A stretch of 64,000 nucleotides of DNA from assembly GCF_003325755.1 (NCBI RefSeq), contig NZ_QORI02000005.1, forward strand, positions 124,001 to 188,000, given 5' to 3'. Of the stretch, positions 44,348 through 53,856 are shown one piece after another. The notes under the pieces are model-generated. The model was not told where the DNA came from. It searched no databases and saw only the letters and a program-made list of their open reading frames with translations. Origin of the DNA: Pseudomonas sp. SST3 (GTDB taxonomy: Bacteria; Pseudomonadota; Gammaproteobacteria; Pseudomonadales; Pseudomonadaceae). The translations under genes and the position numbers were made by a program. Within the stretch, counting starts at the first letter, position 1, and every line of letters begins with the position of its first letter.

Positions 44348-45041
44348 GCTGTATCTCCTGAATCGTTGAGAAGGGGGAGTTCTTCTTGTCCATTTCGGCG
44401 ACCAGAGATCTGTGCTCGCCGTACTAATTTGGTCGGGCCTTCAGGTGCCGCGTGCCGTCAAGCTCCGTTTTCCAGCCGAAAAACTGCCCTCGGGGCGAAT
44501 TACGCGCTCCGAGCCTGAATGTTGGGGTACTGCCTGATGGTCGACTGCCGCTGCACGGTAGGCTGCGGGATCGATTGCCGGTCTGAAACGAGTGCCTGCA
44601 AGCCCTCTATCGGTCTGGCTCGAGCGGGTCTGCTGCGCTCCGCCTGGCTGCCGTTGGCGCGGGGTGGCGAGTGCCGACACTGCGCTTATCCGGCCTGTCT
44701 GCCCTCGGCTTGCCATGCCCGGCGACCCTGTCGGGCTGCCCTGGCTGGCAATTTGGAAACTGATTTGTGACTTCCACTGCACGTTCATGTGCGACGTCCC
44801 TTTCCTTCTGGAAATGCCGGTACGCGCTTATGATTGCAAGGGCCTTCGGATAGTTCCCTCGGTGGTCGCCGCTGATCGGTTTTCTAAGACTAAGGGCCAG
44901 CCCGCATCGCAGAGCGCGTTCGCTGGTATGCAGTAAGGGGCAGCGGCGAGCGTGGCGCCCAATGTAAGGCAATGGTGGGACAAGCAGGCAGGAGGGAAGG
45001 AGGCCCCCTCGGTTCATAAGCGAGGGGGCGTCAGAATTGCT
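44348..45041. other. Long intergenic region without a convincing gene
   Basis: The 694 bases upstream of the AlgA-like gene contain only overlapping frames with odd composition (Cys- and Trp-rich) and no ribosome sites. A hairpin with arms CCCCCTCG (45004-45011) and CGAGGGGG (45021-45028) stands near the yaaA end. I looked for an AlgU-type promoter upstream of algA and did not find a good one. Such length suggests complex regulation or a lost gene. Confidence 0.5.
45004..45028 (-). terminator. Hairpin downstream of yaaA
   Basis: Perfect 8-bp stem with a 9-base loop, 14 bases past the yaaA stop; no U tract on the minus strand, so possibly a weak terminator. Confidence 0.5.
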
Positions 45042-45818
45042 TCAGGCTTGAGCGTCGCGAAGGAACACCAGGTGATCGGTTGACGAGTCATCCGGGCTGT
45101 AGCGATAGCCGTCGTAAGCGAACGCCTTCAATTGTTCAGGCTGCTCGATGCGCTCCTTGATCACGTAGCGGGTCATCAGGCCGCGTGCTTTCTTGGCGTA
45201 GAAGCTGATGATCTTGTACTGACCGTTCTTCATGTCCTTGAAATCGACATCAATGACTCGGGCATTCAAGGCGTTGCGCTTGACCGCGCCGAAGTATTCG
45301 TTCGACGCCAGGTTGAGCAGTACATCGTCGCCCTGTGCCGCCAATGCATCGTTAAGCCAGTTGCTGATGCGTTCGCCCCAGAACCCGTAAAGATCCTTGC
45401 CGCGTGCGTTGGCCAGTTTGGTTCCCATTTCCAATCGGTAGGGCTGCATCAGGTCAAGTGGACGCAGGATGCCGTACAGGCCGGAGAGCATGCGCAGGTG
45501 GGTCTGCGCGAAATCGAGGTCTTGCTCGGAAAAGTCGCTGGCATTTAGCCCGGTGTACACATCGCCTTTGAAGGCTAGAAGTGCCTGCTTGGCGTTGTCC
45601 GGGGTGAATTCCGGTGTCCAGCTTCCATAGCGGGCGACGTTCAGTGCTGCGAGCTTGTCCGAGAGATGCATCAGTTCGCTGACCTGCTGTGGCGACAGGT
45701 TGCGCAATTGATCGATCAGCAGTCGGGCGTGGTCGAGATGTTCGGGTTGAGTGAAGCGTTTGGTCGTCGGGGGCGTGTCGTAATCCAGGGTCTTGGCCGG
45801 CGAAATCACCATGAGCAT
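45042..45818 (-). CDS. yaaA: Peroxide stress protein YaaA
   Basis: Reduces free iron and so protects DNA and proteins during hydrogen peroxide stress; an OxyR-regulated gene in E. coli. The 258 residues show the family's start [12 protein letters not shown], the conserved [12 protein letters not shown] and [14 protein letters not shown], the [29 protein letters not shown] block, and a [15 protein letters not shown] strand. ATG 45818 lies eight bases after AGGAG. It is a single gene. Confidence 0.94.
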   Translation of the reverse strand: MLMVISPAKTLDYDTPPTTKRFTQPEHLDHARLLIDQLRNLSPQQVSELMHLSDKLAALNVARYGSWTPEFTPDNAKQALLAFKGDVYTGLNASDFSEQDLDFAQTHLRMLSGLYGILRPLDLMQPYRLEMGTKLANARGKDLYGFWGERISNWLNDALAAQGDDVLLNLASNEYFGAVKRNALNARVIDVDFKDMKNGQYKIISFYAKKARGLMTRYVIKERIEQPEQLKAFAYDGYRYSPDDSSTDHLVFLRDAQA

Positions 45819-45952
45819 GCATCGGTCTCCTTTGATGTGAGCCGATTCTAGGCGGTATGCCTCCCCAGGCTCCAGCTATGGCCTCGATTAACCGGAAGGT
45901 TGACCTTGCCGCCGTGTAAAGGGGCAAGCTTGCGTGACCGACAGGAGCGCTT

Positions 45953-46906
45953 ATGACTGACTGCAAACATTCCCGGTGGACACACTCCCATGATTATCGC
46001 CCCCTTGAACAAGGGGCTGAGCGCCGTACCTGGGCCGTGGTGGCGCTGACTGGCTTGACCATGATTGCCGAGATCGTCGCGGGCTATCTGTTCAATTCAA
46101 TGGCGCTGCTGGCTGATGGCTGGCACATGGCGTCGCATATGGTGGCCATCGGCATGGCAGCGATCGCCTATCTATTGGCGCGCCGCTACGCCCATGACCG
46201 ACGCTTCGCCTTCGGGACCTGGAAAATCGAGGTCCTGGCGGGCTTCGCCAGTGCGATGCTATTGGTGGTGGTGGCCTTGATGATGATTATCGAGTCGCTG
46301 TCGCGCTTTTGGTCGCCTGCACAGATCGGCTTCGACGAAGCGCTATGGGTGGCGGTGATCGGGCTGGCCGTGAATCTGCTGTCTGCTTGGTTGCTGCAAG
46401 ATCACCATGCTCATCACGATCACGATCACGATCACGATCACGACCTACCAACAGCGCAAGGGCGGGACCTCAATCGCCATGCGGCCTTCGTCCACGTGCT
46501 GACCGATGCGCTGACGTCTGTCGCCGCGATCATCGCCCTGCTCGGAGGCAAGTACTTTGGCTGGAACTGGCTGGACCCGCTGATGGGAATCATCGGGGCG
46601 ATCGTCATTCTGGTATGGGCCAAGGGCCTGCTGCGTGATACCGGAAAGGCCCTATTGGACCGGGAGATGGATGACCCGCTGGTGCAGCGCGTGCAGGAGC
46701 AGCTGGAGGCAGTACCTGATACCGAAGTGACCGATCTGCATCTGTGGCGCGTGGGCAGAACGCAATACAGCTGCATCGTCACCATCGTTACCCATCAAGC
46801 GCATTCGGCGGATCGCTACAAGGCCGAGTTGGCAGGCTTTTCGGAGTTGGTCCATGTGACGGCCGAAGTGAACCGGTGCGACAAAAGCGCCCAAGTCAAT
46901 CATTGA
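45953..46906 (+). CDS. dmeF: Cation diffusion facilitator, DmeF-like
   Basis: Inner-membrane metal/proton antiporter exporting cobalt, zinc, nickel or cadmium. The 317-residue protein has six helices in the first 230 residues. Helix II carries ALLADGWHMASHM and helix V HVLTDALTSVAA, the metal-site motifs in which His and Asp bind the ion. The loop between helices IV and V is a His/Asp repeat (HHAHHDHDHDHDHD) encoded by a hexanucleotide repeat. A cytoplasmic C-terminal domain (about 235-317) follows. The helix II motif with His resembles DmeF/CzcD types; DmeF is my best guess. The 20 residues before helix I include an extra His-rich HSRWTHSHDY segment. Confidence 0.85.
   Translation: MTDCKHSRWTHSHDYRPLEQGAERRTWAVVALTGLTMIAEIVAGYLFNSMALLADGWHMASHMVAIGMAAIAYLLARRYAHDRRFAFGTWKIEVLAGFASAMLLVVVALMMIIESLSRFWSPAQIGFDEALWVAVIGLAVNLLSAWLLQDHHAHHDHDHDHDHDLPTAQGRDLNRHAAFVHVLTDALTSVAAIIALLGGKYFGWNWLDPLMGIIGAIVILVWAKGLLRDTGKALLDREMDDPLVQRVQEQLEAVPDTEVTDLHLWRVGRTQYSCIVTIVTHQAHSADRYKAELAGFSELVHVTAEVNRCDKSAQVNH
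46415..46443 (+). repeat. Hexanucleotide tandem repeat in the metal-binding loop
   Basis: Four full copies of CACGAT plus a partial fifth inside the cation exporter gene, encoding alternating His-Asp. Because the unit is six bases, slippage would change loop length without breaking the frame. Confidence 0.8.
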
Positions 46907-46970
46907 GCCTAGTTTTGCATTCGGCGTTCGCCAAGCGTAATTCGTCGTTTAGAGAAAAAAACCTGGGTTG

Positions 46971-46991
46971 CAGGAAAAAGACTTTTTCCTG
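46971..46991. promoter_or_regulatory. 21-base perfect palindrome between dmeF and the PIN-PhoH gene
   Basis: Arms CAGGAAAAAG (46971-46980) and CTTTTTCCTG (46982-46991) around a single A. The centre is too tight for an RNA hairpin loop without opening several pairs, so a protein-binding site or a slightly opened terminator are both possible. It lies 65 bases after the dmeF stop. Confidence 0.45.
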
Positions 46992-47169
46992 TCATCTGTT
47001 TTGCGGTATTACGACATCAAGACCGCCGAAACCTGCACTCACAGGTGGCGGCCTCTGGGTGGCCCCAAGCCCCTGCTACCCAAGTCCGCTCACCTCGCGC
47101 ACGGTGGTTTTCTTTACGGCGGAGAGCATCCGGCCCTCCGTCGTCCCGGCTCCGAAAAGGTGAACGCGT

Positions 47170-48558
47170 ATGGATGACTACGGCAGACCCCGCGCTACTC
47201 AGCCCACCCTTTACGTTCTTGATACCAACGTTCTTATCCACGATCCCAACGCGTTATTGAATTTCCAAGAACATCAGGTCGCCATTCCGATGACCGTGCT
47301 GGAAGAGCTCGACCAGCTCAAGACCGGCAAGCACACCGTGGCAGCAGAGTGCCGTCAGGCCATTCGCCTGATCGACAAGGTGTTGGGCGATGCCACGCCC
47401 GAGGAGGTCGAGCTTGGCGTGCCTATCCAGCGCGAGAAGAGCGGGCCCTGCGGCAGCCTGTCGATTCTGATGAGCAAGGGCGCTGACTCCAGCGCACTTC
47501 CGGACGATCTCAACGACAACAAGATCATCAACCAGGTCGTCGACCTGCAACGGCGCAGCAGCGGTGTTCCGGTGGTGCTGGTCACCAACGACATCAACAT
47601 GCGCCTGAAGGCACGTGCCTGTGGTGTCGCTTCGGAGGATTACCACACCGATAAGTTGGTCGACGACGTCGGCCAACTATCGCGTGGATACCACAGCCTG
47701 AGCGGGTCGTTTTGGGACCGAGTCAGCAAGGTCGATACCCATCAAGGACATGGGCGGACCTGGCATCGTGTTCAACTGATCGACAACCTGCCAGCCGTGC
47801 ACATCAACGAATTCATCCTCGACGAACAGGGCTTTGTCGGCTGGGTCAAGGGTATCAAGGCCGACGAGCTGCTCCTGCTCGATATGCACCAGGAACCGTT
47901 GCTGCATCAGGAAGCGTGGGGGTTGCGCCCGCGCGACATCCATCAGGCGCTGGCGCTATTCGCTCTGCTCGATCCAGATATCCATCTGGTCAACCTCTCG
48001 GGCGCAGCCGGCTCCGGCAAGACCATCCTGGCGCTGGCTGCGGCCATCGAGCAGACCGTGGTGAGCAAGCGTTACCGGCGGATCATCGCTACACGTAGCG
48101 TGCAGGGGCTGGATGAGGACATTGGTTTTTTACCCGGTACCGAAGCGGAAAAGATGGAGCCCTGGCTCGGTGCAATTACCGATAACCTCGAAGCGCTGCA
48201 CATGGATGACGAAAGTACCCATGGCAGCGTCGATTACATCCTGCAGAAGGTGCCGTTGCAGTTCAAATCCCTCAATTACATTCGCGGTCGCAGCTTCCAG
48301 CAGAGCCTGATTCTGATTGATGAGTGCCAGAACCTCACGCCGCACCAGATGAAGACGATCATTACGCGGGCCGGCAGTGGATCGAAAGTGGTGTGCCTGG
48401 GTAACCTGGCGCAGATCGATACGCCATACTTGTCGGCCACCAGCTCGGGATTGACCTACCTGACCGAGCGATTCAAGGATTTCCCGCACGGCATGCACAT
48501 CACCTTGCAGGGCGTCCCACGTTCGATCCTGGCGGAGTATGCCGAGGCCCATATGTGA
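47170..48558 (+). CDS. PIN-PhoH family RNase/helicase-like protein (PhoH2)
   Basis: A 462-residue fusion of an N-terminal PIN nuclease domain and a C-terminal PhoH ATPase. The PIN part (about 12-170) starts LYVLDTNVLIHDP with the metal-binding Asp and later has VTNDINMRLKA. The PhoH part has Walker A GAAGSGKT near residue 280, the RSVQGLDEDIGFLPG loop, Walker B LILIDECQN near 380 and a GNLAQIDTPYLS sensor. Such PhoH2 proteins are sequence-specific RNA helicase-nucleases in mycobacteria. AAAGGTG precedes ATG 47170. moaCDE follow 93 bases downstream. Confidence 0.93.
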   Translation: MDDYGRPRATQPTLYVLDTNVLIHDPNALLNFQEHQVAIPMTVLEELDQLKTGKHTVAAECRQAIRLIDKVLGDATPEEVELGVPIQREKSGPCGSLSILMSKGADSSALPDDLNDNKIINQVVDLQRRSSGVPVVLVTNDINMRLKARACGVASEDYHTDKLVDDVGQLSRGYHSLSGSFWDRVSKVDTHQGHGRTWHRVQLIDNLPAVHINEFILDEQGFVGWVKGIKADELLLLDMHQEPLLHQEAWGLRPRDIHQALALFALLDPDIHLVNLSGAAGSGKTILALAAAIEQTVVSKRYRRIIATRSVQGLDEDIGFLPGTEAEKMEPWLGAITDNLEALHMDDESTHGSVDYILQKVPLQFKSLNYIRGRSFQQSLILIDECQNLTPHQMKTIITRAGSGSKVVCLGNLAQIDTPYLSATSSGLTYLTERFKDFPHGMHITLQGVPRSILAEYAEAHM

Positions 48559-48651
48559 CTCGGATGCATACGGGAGGACGGCGACCCGTTGGGCTCGGAG
48601 CGGCATACTGTGTATACAATGTGCCGCATCGATTTTCGGAGTCGCCTGTTT

Positions 48652-49122
48652 ATGCTTACTCACCTTGATTCCAACGGCCGCGCCAACATGGTCGACGTCA
48701 CCGCCAAGGCTGTAACGGCCCGGGAGGCGGTGGCGGAGGCAAGGGTGCGTATGCGTCCTGAAACTCTGCAGATGATTCAGCAGGGTGGCCATCCCAAGGG
48801 CGATGTGTTTGCCGTTGCCCGTATCGCCGGCATCCAGGCGGCGAAGAAGACCCACGAGTTGATACCGCTCTGCCACCCGTTGCTGCTGACGAGCATCAAG
48901 GTGGACCTGCAACCGGAAGGGGATGACTGTGTGCGCATCCAGGCACGCTGCAAGCTGGCCGGCCAGACGGGAGTAGAAATGGAGGCGCTGACGGCGGCAA
49001 GCATCGCGGCATTGACTATCTACGATATGTGCAAGGCGGTCGATAAGGGCATGGTCGTGGAAAGTGTCCGGCTGCTGGAAAAGCTGGGTGGAAAAAGCGG
49101 ACATTGGCAGGTGCCAGCATGA
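48652..49122 (+). CDS. moaC: Cyclic pyranopterin monophosphate synthase
   Basis: Completes conversion of GTP to cyclic pyranopterin monophosphate in molybdenum cofactor synthesis. The 156-residue protein has [48 protein letters not shown] and [27 protein letters not shown], all family hallmarks. ATG 48652 follows CGGAG, with a TATACA box upstream at about 48612. Its stop overlaps the moaD start as ATGA. MoaA is not in this window. Confidence 0.96.
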   Translation: MLTHLDSNGRANMVDVTAKAVTAREAVAEARVRMRPETLQMIQQGGHPKGDVFAVARIAGIQAAKKTHELIPLCHPLLLTSIKVDLQPEGDDCVRIQARCKLAGQTGVEMEALTAASIAALTIYDMCKAVDKGMVVESVRLLEKLGGKSGHWQVPA

Positions 49123-49367
49123 TTCAGGTGCAGTACTTCGCGCGCTATCGCGAGGCACTTGGCCTCGATACCGAACAGCTGGCTTGGGACGCGTCGCTTC
49201 GGCAGGTCGACGATCTCCGGCTACTGCTGCTGGCACGCGGTAACGAATGGTCGGTATTGGGCGAGCAGAACTTGATGTGCGCACGCAATCAGGAGCTGTG
49301 CGGCCTCGACGAGCCGTTGGCCGACGGCGATGAAGTGGCTTTCTTCCCTACGGTTACAGGAGGTTGA
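49119..49367 (+). CDS. moaD: Molybdopterin synthase small subunit (sulfur carrier)
   Basis: Ubiquitin-like sulfur carrier of 82 residues whose C-terminal Gly-Gly is thiocarboxylated and donates sulfur in molybdopterin synthase. It begins [15 protein letters not shown] and ends in [11 protein letters not shown] 49119 overlaps the moaC stop by four bases, which shows translational coupling; its stop lies two bases before the moaE start. Confidence 0.95.
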   Translation: MIQVQYFARYREALGLDTEQLAWDASLRQVDDLRLLLLARGNEWSVLGEQNLMCARNQELCGLDEPLADGDEVAFFPTVTGG

Positions 49368-49369
49368 GG

Positions 49370-49825
49370 ATGAACGTGCGTGTCCAACAGGCCCCGTTCG
49401 ACCCAGGCGCCGAGCTGAACGCATTGCACGCCGCCAACCTCGGCATCGGCGCGGTAACCGGCTTTGTCGGCTATGTGCGGGATTTCAACGATGGCCAGGA
49501 CATCGCCGGGATGTTTCTCGAGCATGCTCCCGGAATGACAGAGAAGGCGCTGCAGAAGATCATCGAGGAGGCCAATGCACGTTGGCCTTTGCTCAAGCTC
49601 GAGATTCTGCACCGGGTCGGTCGACTCGAGCCGGGCGAGCCAATCGTATTCGTCGGCGCGGCCAGCGCACACCGCGAGGCTGCGTTCGATGGTTGTCGGT
49701 TCGTCATGGATTACCTGAAGACCCGCGCGCCGTTCTGGAAGAAAGAAGACACTCCGTCCGGCCCCCGCTGGGTCGAAGGGCGTTGCAGCGACCAGATTGC
49801 TGCTCAGCGGTGGCGGCAGGAGTAA
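49370..49825 (+). CDS. moaE: Molybdopterin synthase catalytic subunit
   Basis: Large subunit of molybdopterin synthase, 151 residues, which converts cyclic pyranopterin monophosphate to molybdopterin with sulfur from MoaD. It shows GAVTGFVGYVRDFNDG, FLEHAPGMTEKAL, RVGRLEPGEPIVFVGAASAHREAAF and the active-site KTRAPFWKKE with the catalytic lysine. ATG 49370 is chosen over the in-frame TTG at 49364 because AGGAGG (49358-49363) is six bases upstream. Confidence 0.95.
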   Translation: MNVRVQQAPFDPGAELNALHAANLGIGAVTGFVGYVRDFNDGQDIAGMFLEHAPGMTEKALQKIIEEANARWPLLKLEILHRVGRLEPGEPIVFVGAASAHREAAFDGCRFVMDYLKTRAPFWKKEDTPSGPRWVEGRCSDQIAAQRWRQE

Positions 49826-49830
49826 CGGCC

Positions 49831-49995
49831 TTAGCCGAAGGTGATCTGCAGCTTGTAGAAAAGGGTGGAAAGCATCGACAAAATGCCCAGGCCGAGCAAT
49901 GCAGGCCCCCATTTCTGCTCTCGATAGTTGAAGCCTGCGCCCATCAGCACAAAGCTCGCAATGATCAGCAATACCATCAGATTGAGGCGATCCAT
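49831..49995 (-). CDS. Small two-helix membrane protein
   Basis: A 54-residue protein starting MDRLNLMVLLIIASFVLMGAG with a second hydrophobic segment ALLGLGILSMLSTLFYKL and a charged REQKWG turn between them. CAGGAG precedes ATG 49995 with good spacing. It converges with moaE five bases away. No family is recognised with confidence; similar short proteins occur in pseudomonads as I recall. Confidence 0.65.
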   Translation of the reverse strand: MDRLNLMVLLIIASFVLMGAGFNYREQKWGPALLGLGILSMLSTLFYKLQITFG

Positions 49996-50098
49996 GGGCG
50001 GCTCCTGATATTGAATGGCTTTATTCAACTCTAGGCGCTTTTGCGGACCGAGGTCTGATCTGGATCATTTGGCCTGACGTTCGCGGCATCAGGCGATC

Positions 50099-50143
50099 AC
50101 AAACGGAAAAGGCGAAGCCTATGGCTTCGCCTTTTCCGTTTGT
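50099..50143 (-). terminator. Strong terminator of rhlB
   Basis: A 21-bp perfect stem with a three-base TAT loop: left arm starts ACAAACGGAAAAGGCG at 50099 and the right arm mirrors it to 50143. Stability comes from the GGCGAAGCC/GGCTTCGCC core (50111-50119 and 50123-50131). It lies 19 bases past the rhlB stop; the upper AAAA/TTTT section gives a U run on either strand. Confidence 0.88.
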
Positions 50144-50162
50144 TACTGCCGTGGACTAGCGC

Positions 50163-51584
50163 TCAGCGCTTGGGCGGAACCGGTGCCAGGAGTTCAGCCG
50201 GAGGCATTTCGCAACTGATCTTGCGGCCCAGCAGCGTTTCGATCGCCGGCAGGGCAAAGGCGTCATCCTCGCCGGCGAAGCTGATCGAGGTCCCGGTCGC
50301 GCCGGCCCGACCGGTGCGGCCGATGCGATGCACGTAATCATCCGGAACTTCCGGCAAGGTAAAGTTGATCACGTGACTGATGCCATCGACGTGTATTCCG
50401 CGGCCGGCGACGTCGGTCGCCACCATGACGCGAATCTTGCCCTCGCGGAAGCCTTCCAATGCGCGGATCCGCTTGTGCTGGGGCACGTCTCCCGACATCT
50501 GTACGGCACTGATGCCGTCACGGGTGAGGCGTTCCTCGATACGACGAACCTCGTCCTTGCGGTTGGCGAAGACCATCACGCGGGTCCAATCGTTCTGAGT
50601 GATCAGGTTGTAGAGCAGCTTGTACTTGTCGCTACCCGCCACGGCATAGACGTGCTGCTCGACGGTGTCGCTGGCCACGTTCACCGCCTCGATCTCCACG
50701 ATCGCCGGGTCGGTCGTCCATTGCTTGGCCAGGTTCATCACGTCCTCGGTGAAGGTGGCGGAGAACAGCAGCGTCTGGCGTTCGCTCTTCGGCGGGGTCT
50801 GACGGATGATCTGGCGAACCTGCGGGATGAAGCCCATGTCGAGCATGCGGTCGGCTTCATCGAGTACCAACACCTCAACCATGTCCAGGTGCACTTCGCC
50901 GCGCTGATTGAAATCCAGCAGTCGCCCCGGCGTGGCGACGAGTATGTCGCAGTAACGGCTTTCCAGTGCCTTGAGCTGCTTGTCGAAATCCATGCCGCCG
51001 ACGAAGCTCATCACGTTCAGGCCGGTGTACTTGGTTAGGTTCAACGCGTCGTTGGCAATTTGCACTACCAGTTCACGGGTCGGCGCGATGATCAGCGCGC
51101 GCGGCTCGCCCATGTAGCGGTCGCTGGGTGGTGGTGTCTGCAGCAACTGGGTGATGGTGGAGATCAGAAAGGCGGCGGTTTTACCGGTGCCGGTCTGGGC
51201 GCGTCCGATCGCATCACGGCCTTGGAGGGTGAACCCCAGAACCTGAGCCTGGATCGGGGTGCAATAGGGGAAACCCAGATCGTGGATGGCGTGCATCAGT
51301 TCCGGGGTGAGCTTGAAGTCATGAAAGCGTGTCTTGCCTTCGACCGGCTCGACCTGGAAGTCTTCCAGTTTCCATGCAGGCGCGGGCGGTGCCGCAGGTT
51401 TGGGTGAGCGCTCTTTGCGGGGCTTGGTTGCCGCTGCTGGAGGCGCGTCGGCCGATGGTGCGGTTGGCACTTTGGGCCGCGCAGGGCGAGGGGTGTCGAC
51501 ATGCTTCGAGCTGTTGCTGGAGGGTTGGGCGGCAGTTTGCTCTGCAGGGCCTTTACCAAAAATCTTCTTGAGTGCTTTGAGCAC
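50163..51584 (-). CDS. rhlB: DEAD-box RNA helicase RhlB
   Basis: ATP-dependent RNA helicase, associated with RNase E degradosomes in E. coli. The 473 residues have a disordered Pro/Ala-rich N-terminus (about 10-75) and then the DEAD core: Q motif [10 protein letters not shown], motif I AQTGTGKT near 127, [23 protein letters not shown] in [14 protein letters not shown], and in the second half [21 protein letters not shown] and [10 protein letters not shown]. The start is GTG 51584; the ribosome site is weak. The N-terminal extension is typical of the pseudomonad RhlB form. Confidence 0.92.
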   Translation of the reverse strand: MLKALKKIFGKGPAEQTAAQPSSNSSKHVDTPRPARPKVPTAPSADAPPAAATKPRKERSPKPAAPPAPAWKLEDFQVEPVEGKTRFHDFKLTPELMHAIHDLGFPYCTPIQAQVLGFTLQGRDAIGRAQTGTGKTAAFLISTITQLLQTPPPSDRYMGEPRALIIAPTRELVVQIANDALNLTKYTGLNVMSFVGGMDFDKQLKALESRYCDILVATPGRLLDFNQRGEVHLDMVEVLVLDEADRMLDMGFIPQVRQIIRQTPPKSERQTLLFSATFTEDVMNLAKQWTTDPAIVEIEAVNVASDTVEQHVYAVAGSDKYKLLYNLITQNDWTRVMVFANRKDEVRRIEERLTRDGISAVQMSGDVPQHKRIRALEGFREGKIRVMVATDVAGRGIHVDGISHVINFTLPEVPDDYVHRIGRTGRAGATGTSISFAGEDDAFALPAIETLLGRKISCEMPPAELLAPVPPKR

Positions 51585-51702
51585 GGTTTCGTCTCTATCT
51601 ATAGGTTCGCCCGCCAGTGTAATGCAAGAAGCAGATACGGCGAAGACTTGCTCAGGCCCGGCATCGCCGTTGCCGGTGGCAGGCTGTCAGCGCTGTGTTT
51701 GC

Positions 51703-52671
51703 TCAGCCGCACACGCGGTTTCGCCCTTGAGCCTTGGCCTGGTAAAGCGCCTGATCGGCAGCGTGAACCAGTGTTCTCAGGTCGTCTGTCGGTCGCATTG
51801 GCGCGACGCCGATGGAGATCGTGACGCCAGGCAGCGTGCCTATCGGCGAGCGGAACGAAGTGATCGTTTCGAGGCTCTGGCGCAGGCGCTCGCCGACATT
51901 GCGCGCATCATCCAGTGCCATGTCGGGAAGCAGGATCACGAACTCCTCGCCGCCGTAGCGCACCAGGCTATCCGCCGGGCGGAGCAGTTTCCCCAGTGTG
52001 TCGACAACCAGGCAAAGCGCGTGGTCGCCCGCCAAGTGGCCATGCTTGTCGTTATAGTCTTTGAACCGGTCGACATCGAGCATCAAAACCGAGAGCGGCT
52101 GGCCGTTGAATGCGCAGCGGGTGCTCTCGCGGTTATAGATGTGTTCCAGCCAGCGCCGATTGAACGAGCCAGTGAGCGTGTCCACGTTGGCGTTCTGTTC
52201 GCTGTTGATGATCAGCCGGTCGCTCAGGCGAACACGCTGGCAGAGCAGCTCGGCGAGGTTCTGCATCAGCTTCGGCGAGCGGGTAAGCAGTGGCATTGCG
52301 CGGCGGTGCAGCCGCAGCAGCACTGTAGGTTTGAGCGCGACGACGTAGGCCGAAGGGTGCAGGTTATCCATGAAGCTGATTTCACCGGCACAGTCACCTG
52401 GCCCGATCACGCGCACCGGGTGGCTATCGAGCGAATCGAGGTGAACAGCCAGTTCGCCCTCAAGCACAAGGTAAAGGAAGTGATTGTGCTCGAGTGGCGA
52501 AAGCAGAATGCCGCCGGCTTCAATCAGACACGGCTCGAACGCCTCCTGCATCAGCCGCAAGCAGGGCTCGTCCACATCGTCCAGCAGGCGCGCCTGTTTG
52601 AGGTGTCGCATCTCGACCTGCCACTCGACAAGCTGCATGACTGCAGCATCCGGCGGGATGATCTTCGTCAT
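51703..52671 (-). CDS. Diguanylate cyclase with N-terminal cyclic-nucleotide-binding domain
   Basis: Soluble cyclic-di-GMP synthase of 322 residues. An N-terminal CAP-like cNMP-binding fold (about 20-135: GGILLSPLEHNHFLYLVLEGELAVHLDS, VIGPGDCAGEISFMD) precedes a GGDEF domain with intact GGEEF at 240-244. The inhibitory-site RPAD lies five residues before it. The PxxRxAS-like arginine that binds cAMP is replaced near LHPSAYVVALKP, so a nucleotide ligand is uncertain. ATG 52671 has no strong ribosome site. It lies between rhlB and the carboxylesterase, same strand, but with gaps of 118 and 181 bases. Confidence 0.88.
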   Translation of the reverse strand: MTKIIPPDAAVMQLVEWQVEMRHLKQARLLDDVDEPCLRLMQEAFEPCLIEAGGILLSPLEHNHFLYLVLEGELAVHLDSLDSHPVRVIGPGDCAGEISFMDNLHPSAYVVALKPTVLLRLHRRAMPLLTRSPKLMQNLAELLCQRVRLSDRLIINSEQNANVDTLTGSFNRRWLEHIYNRESTRCAFNGQPLSVLMLDVDRFKDYNDKHGHLAGDHALCLVVDTLGKLLRPADSLVRYGGEEFVILLPDMALDDARNVGERLRQSLETITSFRSPIGTLPGVTISIGVAPMRPTDDLRTLVHAADQALYQAKAQGRNRVCG

Positions 52672-52852
52672 GACTATCGCAGGTGCCCCGTAACTGCCGG
52701 CTGGGTCGGCTTCATATGGCCGCGATGAGCGCTACGACGGCAGGCGCATCGAGTCTGGTTCTACCCATTGCCAAGCGTAGCCGTAGATTGCCCCGCTGGC
52801 AGGCGCGCGGCGTCACATTTTGCAGAAGGCGCGTCTGAGTTTGCCAGGCCTA

Positions 52853-53856
<1,004 letters not shown>

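Noticed and set aside
44519..44936. Overlapping plus-strand frames upstream of algA
   Set aside because: Rich in Cys and Trp, no ribosome site, and no similarity recognised.
46415..46443. CRISPR-like array
   Set aside because: It is a six-base tandem repeat without spacers, inside a coding region.
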